10,082 bases of DNA, taken from assembly GCA_031549965.1 (NCBI GenBank), contig JAVBPB010000091.1, positions 1-10,082 on the forward strand. Reading direction: 5' to 3'. The notes beneath the pieces are model-generated. The model saw only the letters and a list, made by a program, of their open reading frames with translations. It made no database searches and was not told where the DNA came from. The stretch comes from JAVBPB01 sp031549965 (GTDB lineage: Bacteria > Bacillota > Clostridia > Lachnospirales > Lachnospiraceae). Position 1 is the first letter of the stretch; each line of letters begins with the position of its first letter. Shown one piece after another: positions 6,000-10,082 of the stretch. Made by a program: the position numbers and the translations under genes.

Positions 6000-7007
6000 A
6001 TGAAAAAGAAAAGAAGCAAGCGTAGAGGATTAATTATAACGATCTCATCAATTATTGGATTTATATTAACGATATTGATAGTGAATCAAATAACTGTTTA
6101 TCCTTATATAATGACAATGAGAACATTAGTAAATGTGTCTGGGACGGCAGTTAAAATAGGACCATATGCAGATCAAATTAAAGACATTGAGCAAAGTGAA
6201 ATGGTGAATCTTAAAGTGGAAGGCTATCCTGATGCTGGATTATTATTTTTCAATCAAAAGAATATTCAAGATAAAAAGCCAGTAATATTATTAATTCATG
6301 GAGGTGGCTGGAGCCTAGGAAGTGCAAAAAGCATTTCTCCATTCGCTAAACTATTAGCTTCAAACGGATATGTTGTTGCCAGTTTAGAGTATTCACTAGC
6401 ACCACAACATAAATACCCTGCTTCAACAATTCAAGCTATAGAGGCAATTAATTATATTTATGAAAATGCCGAAAATTATAATATCGATAATAGAAATATA
6501 TTTGTCGGTGGTAACTCAGCTTGATCACATTTATCTAGTCAAGTAGGTGCTATAGTTTCTGATGAAAATTATGCAAAAGAAGTAGGTGCAAACGTTCGCT
6601 TTCCTCTTGAATCAATTAGAGGATTATTATTATATAATGGAGTTTACAATTTCGATACAGCGGAAAAATGTGGTTTCCCTGGATTTAGTAAATTGATATG
6701 GTCTTACACAGGAATGAAAAACTTTTATAATTACTCAAGATTGGATGAATTAAGTACAATCAAACACATAAATGAAAATTATCCTGCAACTTTCATCACT
6801 GTTGGAGATGCTGATCCACTTGAGCCACAAACAATGGAATTTATAGAAGAATTGAATAAGAAAAATATTGATTATTCAAGTTTAATTTGGACAGGAACTA
6901 ATGCAAAATTGTGGCACGATTATATCTATGAGTTGAAAACTGAAGAAGCACAAAAAGCATATGAAATGACAATAGAATTTATTAAGTTTAATACCAATTT
7001 TAGTTAA
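6000..7007 (+). pseudogene. Membrane-anchored HSL-type esterase split by an in-frame TGA
   Basis: Ignoring one TGA at 6522-6524, the frame runs 335 codons. A basic N-terminus (MKKKRSKRRG) and one membrane helix (about 11-33) precede a hormone-sensitive-lipase-like alpha/beta hydrolase: oxyanion motif HGGGW (100-104), YSLAPQHKYP (131-140), nucleophile elbow GGNSA (S173), acid D272 (GDADP) and H306 (WHDY). The TGA is codon 175, exactly where the family has the glycine of G-x-S-x-G; GGA to TGA is a single change. Downstream the frame continues at once with SHLSSQVGAIV, so nothing else is lost. Terminated there, the product would lack the acid and the histidine and be inactive. It starts 11 bases after the permease stop with AAAGGGG (5987-5993) as ribosome site. 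It may be a recent pseudogene or a sequence error; recoding is unlikely. Confidence 0.82.
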
Positions 7008-7036
7008 CAAGAAAAAATGATAAAGGAGGATTTTAT

Positions 7037-7165
7037 ATGACAACAAAAAAATGGATTATTTTAATTATTGTGGTTATGGCCGGTATTGTCTTAGGCCGTT
7101 TAGCAGTTCGTGCATTTTTAGATTTATTATTAGGCGGAGATTTATTTGGAGGTAACTTTTTATGA
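7037..7165 (+). CDS. 42-residue single-pass membrane peptide
   Basis: ATG at 7037 follows a textbook Shine-Dalgarno (AAAGGAGGA, 7022-7030). The 42 residues begin MTTKKWIILIIVVMAG, giving a lysine-rich start and one hydrophobic helix (about 6-20). An RLAVRAF stretch follows, then a glycine-rich tail GGDLFGGNFL. The TGA stop overlaps the ATG of the next hydrolase (ATGA), so the two are translationally coupled, and the ribosome site for that hydrolase lies within this gene. Strong initiation signal, coupling and sensible composition all favour a real gene. Possible roles are a membrane partner or regulator of the hydrolase or transporter; I recognise no family. Confidence 0.75.
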   Translation: MTTKKWIILIIVVMAGIVLGRLAVRAFLDLLLGGDLFGGNFL

Positions 7166-8121
7166 GAAAAGGAAATTCAATGTTTACTGTTATATGTGTA
7201 TTGATTTTTATAGTTTCATTTGTTGGGTCAGTAGTATTCAAAATAACTTATAAACCAGAATGGACAAAAAAGTTTTCTGTAGATTGGAATGATTCTATAG
7301 GAACAATATATAAAGATTACTCGTATGGTGATAAAGAATCGAATAAATTTGATTTATATTTACCTAAAGATAATTCCAAAGAGAATTATGGATTAGTAGT
7401 TTATATACATGCTGGTGGATTTACTAGTGGAGACAAACAAGATGACGAAGCAATGCTTAAATGGTTATGTTCAAAAGGATATGTAGCAGCAGGAATCAAT
7501 TACACTCTTCGTACCGAAGAAAACGAAGCTAGTGTTTATACTCAATCTATGGAAATAAAAGAAAGTATACCGGTAATAGTAAAAGAAGCTCAAAAACTCG
7601 GATACAATTTAAATGAGATGGTCATTTCTGGTGGTTCAGCCGGAGGAACGCTTGCAATGCTTTATGCATATAGAGATGCTGCAGAATCACCTATACCAGT
7701 AAAAATGATGTTCCAAATGGTTGGTCCATCGAGTTTTTATGCTGAAGACTGGGGTGTATATGGTCTTGATAAAAATAGTGAAGCAGCAGCTAATCTATTT
7801 GGAGTTATGGCTGGCATTGATTTAACACCTGCAATGATTGAATCTAAAGAATATGAAGAATTAATGAAACCAATTTCAGCTTCGATGTGGGTAGATGATT
7901 ACTCAGTCCCAAGTGTCATTGCTTATGGAGAAAAAGATAAAATATGCCCTTTTAATACAGTAAAGCATTTAATAAATGCATTAAAAGATCATAATGTTGA
8001 TTATGCTTATTATGTGGGGCGACATTCAGGACATGGAATGCAAAATGATGATAAAGTATTTGAAGCTTATATGGATAAGGTAGTGGAGTATCTGGGTAAA
8101 TATATGCCACTAGAAAATTAA
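7162..8121 (+). CDS. Membrane-anchored alpha/beta hydrolase (esterase/lipase-like)
   Basis: A 319-residue protein with one N-terminal hydrophobic helix (about 8-26) and an alpha/beta hydrolase domain of the carboxylesterase/BD-FAE-like type. DLYLP (64-68) precedes the core strand, the oxyanion motif is HAGGF (83-87), the nucleophile elbow GGSAGG (157-162, S159), the acid D259 (YGEKDKICP) and the histidine H291 or H288 (RHSGHGM). All catalytic elements are present. Lysines on both sides of the helix make its orientation less clear than for the other two hydrolases, but an outward-facing enzyme is likely. GGAGGT (7149-7154) precedes the ATG, which overlaps the stop of the 42-residue gene. It is the last gene of the operon; a strong terminator follows about 85 bases on. 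Substrate unknown. Confidence 0.85.
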   Translation: MRKGNSMFTVICVLIFIVSFVGSVVFKITYKPEWTKKFSVDWNDSIGTIYKDYSYGDKESNKFDLYLPKDNSKENYGLVVYIHAGGFTSGDKQDDEAMLKWLCSKGYVAAGINYTLRTEENEASVYTQSMEIKESIPVIVKEAQKLGYNLNEMVISGGSAGGTLAMLYAYRDAAESPIPVKMMFQMVGPSSFYAEDWGVYGLDKNSEAAANLFGVMAGIDLTPAMIESKEYEELMKPISASMWVDDYSVPSVIAYGEKDKICPFNTVKHLINALKDHNVDYAYYVGRHSGHGMQNDDKVFEAYMDKVVEYLGKYMPLEN

Positions 8122-8206
8122 TATGATATCTTTAAGTAATAATAGAATAGTCAAACTATAATCTGAACTGCCATAATTACTGTTAATTAGACAATAAATA
8201 TATCTG

Positions 8207-8236
8207 AAAAGCCTTGTAAATCAAGGCTTTTTTTTT
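8207..8236 (+). terminator. Strong operon terminator
   Basis: AAAAGCCTTG (8207-8216) pairs perfectly with CAAGGCTTTT (8222-8231) around a 5-base loop (TAAAT), and the Ts continue to 8236. Confidence 0.9.
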
Positions 8237-8319
8237 GTCTACAGTTTGTTCCAAAATCTAGTTCTTTGATAGTGTCAACAAGAAAAATTATAGCACTCTG
8301 GGTGTGTCATCACATGTTG

Positions 8320-8335
8320 AGACGGTAGCCTATTT
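8320..8335 (+). repeat. Short direct repeat flanking the AbiE module, left copy
   Basis: AGACGGTAGCCTATTT matches AGACGGTAGTCTGTTT at 10056-10071 in 14 of 16 bases. The two copies bracket the AbiE genes. Confidence 0.45.
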
Positions 8336-8466
8336 GTTGCTAAAAGAAAAGTAAAAATATATTCACAAAAAATTAGTTTATTCTTATAGCAAAAATTTTT
8401 AAATATTTTCTGTGAAAAGCTAAATTACAATATTTTTAATTATAAAAATTATAAACTTAATTAACC

Positions 8467-8495
8467 TTGATTTTACACACTCATTATGGTAAAAT
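8467..8495 (+). promoter_or_regulatory. abiE promoter
   Basis: TTGATT (8467-8472) and TAAAAT (8490-8495) are separated by exactly 17 bases, with a TG extension (TGG, 8487-8489) before the -10. It is one of the best-formed promoters in the window and lies about 25 bases before the antitoxin start codon. Confidence 0.75.
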
Positions 8496-8508
8496 AAGTG
8501 TGTAAAAT
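8470..8508 (+). promoter_or_regulatory. Inverted-repeat operator over the abiE promoter
   Basis: ATTTTACACACT (8470-8481) and AGTGTGTAAAAT (8497-8508) form a perfect 12-bp inverted repeat with a 15-base spacer that contains the -10 box. AbiEi antitoxins are known to repress their own operon by binding inverted repeats in the promoter, so this is the expected autoregulatory site. Bound protein would block polymerase directly. Confidence 0.75.
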
Positions 8509-8520
8509 AAAGGTGAAAAA

Positions 8521-9120
8521 ATGACGAATTTTGAAAAAATAAAAGATACAATAAATAAAAATCACGGATTTATTACTACTAAGCAAATTAAGGATAATAA
8601 TATTGCTTTGTGGGCACTTACTGAATATATAGAAAAATATAAGCTTAATAGGGTATGTCAGGGCTTTTATGCAACTAATGATTGGTTTGAAGACAATTAT
8701 TATATATTTCAATATAAATATCCCAAATATATATTTTCTTATCAATGTGCACTTTATCTTAATGAACTAACCGATCGAATACCTTTTCAAATTGAAGTAA
8801 CAAGGATGCCAGGATATAATCCTCGTTCTACAAAAGGAGACGAGATTATTCATACTGTTACTAAAGATATATATAATTTAGGAATTATAGAAAAAGAAAC
8901 AATGTTTGGTAATAAAGTTAAAGCATATGATGCTGAAAGAACTATCTGCGATATTATTAAAGACCGCGATAATCAAGACGTTGAAATCTTTACTAAGGCT
9001 ATTCAGTGGTATAACAAGTCTGAAACTAGAAATTTAAATAAACTAATGGAATATGCAGGTATTATGGGTATTGAAAAGAAAACATCTGAAATATTTGAGG
9101 TGATTGCCTATGAAGATTAA
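8521..9120 (+). CDS. abiEi: AbiEi-family type IV antitoxin / transcriptional repressor
   Basis: A 199-residue protein. The N-terminal winged-helix region (about 1-52: HGFITTKQIKDNNI, then RVCQGFYAT) is the AbiEi DNA-binding domain. The C-terminal antitoxin domain includes FSYQCALYLNELTD (72-85) and the conserved YDAERTICDIIKDR (136-149). AbiEi proteins repress their own promoter and counteract the AbiEii nucleotidyltransferase without forming a stable complex with it (type IV). The ATG at 8521 follows AAAGGTG (8509-8515). The stop overlaps the toxin start by 11 bases, the usual abiE arrangement. The gene looks intact, while its toxin partner is frameshifted, so it may act only as a repressor here. 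Confidence 0.9.
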   Translation: MTNFEKIKDTINKNHGFITTKQIKDNNIALWALTEYIEKYKLNRVCQGFYATNDWFEDNYYIFQYKYPKYIFSYQCALYLNELTDRIPFQIEVTRMPGYNPRSTKGDEIIHTVTKDIYNLGIIEKETMFGNKVKAYDAERTICDIIKDRDNQDVEIFTKAIQWYNKSETRNLNKLMEYAGIMGIEKKTSEIFEVIAYED

Positions 9121-9974
9121 TGCGATGTCTCTACAGGCGAGAGTAAAAAATAAAGTTAAAGAATTTGATGTTGATTCGAATATACTATTTAACTCATACT
9201 ATTTCGATTGTTTCCTTAATAGAATTGCTAAATCAAATTATAGTGATAATTTTATTTTTAAAGGTGGATTTTTACTAACATCTTTTTTAGGAATTCAAAA
9301 CAGATTTACAATGGATATTGATTTATCTTTTAGGAAAAACGAGTTTAGTAAAGAAAATTTAGAAACGTATAATTAATGAAATTATCAATGTTGATTGCGA
9401 AGATTTAGTGAAGTTTACTATTAATAAGGTTTCACCAATTAGAGATGAAGATGAATATGGCGGTTTTAGATTTAAACTAGACGTTAGATTTGAAAATCTA
9501 AAAAGTACGATAAGCGTTGATATAGCTACTGGTGATCCAATTACACCATCAGAAATTGATTATAATTATAAATGCATACTTACAGGTGAGGAGTTCTTAT
9601 TTAAGTCATATAATCTAGAAACTATTTTAGCAGAGAAACTTCAGACTATCTTTACAAGAGGACTAGCAAATAGTAGAAGCAAGGATTATTATGATATATA
9701 TATTATTTATAAACTAAAGAGAGAACAAATTAATTTTGAGCATTTGAAAGCTGCATTTGCAAAGACTTGCAAATATCGTAATACATTATTTTCTAATGAA
9801 GAGATTAACTCAATGATTAAAGCTATCGAGATAAATCGCATTTTAGGAGATAGATGGAAAACATATTCCAAAAAGATGAAATTTGCCAATGAAATCACCT
9901 ATCATGAAATTATGGAAAGTTTGAGAGTTATTTCAAAGTATTTAATGGAAACGAAAGAGCTACTTTCAGTTTAA
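9110..9974 (+). pseudogene. abiEii: AbiEii-family nucleotidyltransferase toxin, frameshifted
   Basis: The first frame (9110-9376) gives 88 residues with KGG (51-53) and MDIDLS (D69, D71), the nucleotidyltransferase metal-binding motifs, then stops at TAA. The second frame, open from 9363, continues the same protein: NEIINVDCEDLVKF, PIRDEDEYGGFRFK, VDIATGDP, LAEKLQT, and SKDYYDIY. Removing one T at 9368 joins them as ...KENLET-IINEII..., giving 287 residues, the normal length. The lesion is thus one inserted base. ATG 9110 is preferred over TTG 9104 because GAGGTG (9097-9102) precedes it. Intact AbiEii enzymes block growth or translation by transferring nucleotides (family members modify tRNA). 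As written the toxin is split between its two metal-binding halves and should be inactive. Confidence 0.88.
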
Positions 9975-10034
9975 GTAAATAATATAACGTTGAATAATAA
10001 ATATTTTGAAAGTGGATATATTTGAAAAAATTCT

Positions 10035-10063
10035 TTGACAAAGGGAGTACCGTCTAGACGGTA
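10035..10063 (+). promoter_or_regulatory. -35 box and 16-bp palindromic operator at window end
   Basis: TTGACA (10035-10040) is a perfect -35 box. Seven bases later comes a perfect palindrome, TACCGTCTAGACGGTA (10048-10063), in the place where the spacer of a promoter would lie. Palindromes of this kind are typical operators for TetR- or other dimeric repressors. A good -10 at normal spacing is not visible, so the promoter itself is uncertain. The controlled gene would lie beyond the window. Confidence 0.55.
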
Positions 10064-10071
10064 GTCTGTTT
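10056..10071 (+). repeat. Short direct repeat flanking the AbiE module, right copy
   Basis: AGACGGTAGTCTGTTT overlaps the right half of the palindrome and matches 8320-8335 in 14 of 16 bases. It could mark the edges of the AbiE insertion or be a second operator half-site. Confidence 0.45.
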
Positions 10072-10082
10072 ACTAGAACTAA

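Larger units (their letters stand above)
8122..8520. other. Intergenic region, about 400 bases
   Basis: No gene is visible on either strand. It contains the operon terminator (8207-8236), an unassigned stretch (8237-8319) with less A+T than its surroundings, an AGACGGTAG-containing repeat half (8320-8335) that recurs at the window end, an A+T-rich segment (8340-8465), and the abiE promoter with overlapping inverted repeat (8467-8508). Confidence 0.6.

Noticed and set aside
6522..6524. Alternative genetic code with TGA as glycine
   Set aside because: No other gene in the window contains an in-frame TGA, and the response regulator (1907-1909) and the 42-residue gene (7163-7165) end with TGA in ATGA overlaps. 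A lone TGA is better explained by mutation or sequence error.
6522..6524. Selenocysteine at the TGA
   Set aside because: The position corresponds to a structural glycine of the nucleophile elbow, not to a redox or catalytic cysteine; no family member is known to me with selenocysteine there.
8270..8300. Promoter from TGTCAA and ATTATA on the minus strand
   Set aside because: On the minus strand the TATAAT-like box would come before the TTGACA-like box, the wrong order for a promoter.
8473..8745. Minus-strand reading frame of 90 codons
   Set aside because: It is antisense to abiEi and its promoter; the hydrophobic, Ile/Phe-rich translation is what A+T-rich antisense gives.
9707..9898. Minus-strand reading frame of 63 codons
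   Set aside because: It is antisense to the second half of the AbiEii toxin and has no start signal.
9408..9974. Separate gene starting at GTG 9408
   Set aside because: The frame is already open from 9363 and continues the AbiEii protein; no ribosome site precedes the GTG, so it is the second half of a broken gene.
1..10082. CRISPR array, tRNA, rRNA or replication origin
   Set aside because: No regularly spaced repeats, cloverleaf-forming segments, rRNA-like sequence or clusters of origin boxes were seen.

Overview
The window is strongly A+T-rich DNA from a low-GC Bacillota-type bacterium. This rests on strong AGGAGG-like ribosome binding sites, compact U-tailed hairpin terminators, extended -10 (TGnTATAAT) promoters and the protein families present (OmpR/HisKA two-component system, BcrA/LanF-type ABC transporter, AbiE). 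I cannot name the genus; a gut Erysipelotrichia or related lineage would fit. TGA acts as a stop here: two intact genes end in it, both in ATGA start/stop overlaps. The code is therefore taken as standard.

Layout. (1) 1-726: the 3' end of an unrecognised gene, a terminator, and a converging XRE-type regulator on the minus strand. (2) 727-1237: intergenic, with a possible small structured RNA and a minus-strand scrap of an IS3-family transposase. (3) 1238-2904: an OmpR-type response regulator and its histidine kinase, with overlapping start and stop. (4) 3039-4178: a membrane-anchored pectinacetylesterase/Notum-like hydrolase in its own unit. (5) 4356-8121: an apparent operon of a BcrA/LanF-like ATPase, an ABC-2 permease, a membrane-anchored HSL-type esterase interrupted by one TGA, a previously uncalled 42-residue membrane peptide, and a third membrane-anchored alpha/beta hydrolase, closed by a strong terminator. 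(6) 8122-10082: an AbiE (type IV toxin-antitoxin) module with an intact antitoxin and a frameshifted toxin, then a promoter/operator-like palindrome at the window end.

How it may work together. The kinase/regulator pair precedes two transcription units whose upstream regions are near-identical copies of an ~88-bp block (terminator plus promoter/putative operator). The simplest reading is that the response regulator drives both units. The products would be an antimicrobial-resistance-like ABC transporter and three alpha/beta hydrolases of different subfamilies, all with N-terminal membrane anchors and probably acting outside the membrane. This looks like an inducible cell-envelope response with several ester- or amide-cleaving enzymes. 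I know of no described system of exactly this composition; the substrates and inducing signal are unknown.

Damage: two genes, the HSL-type esterase and the AbiEii toxin, each carry one lesion that a single-base change would repair. They are either recent pseudogenes or sequence errors.
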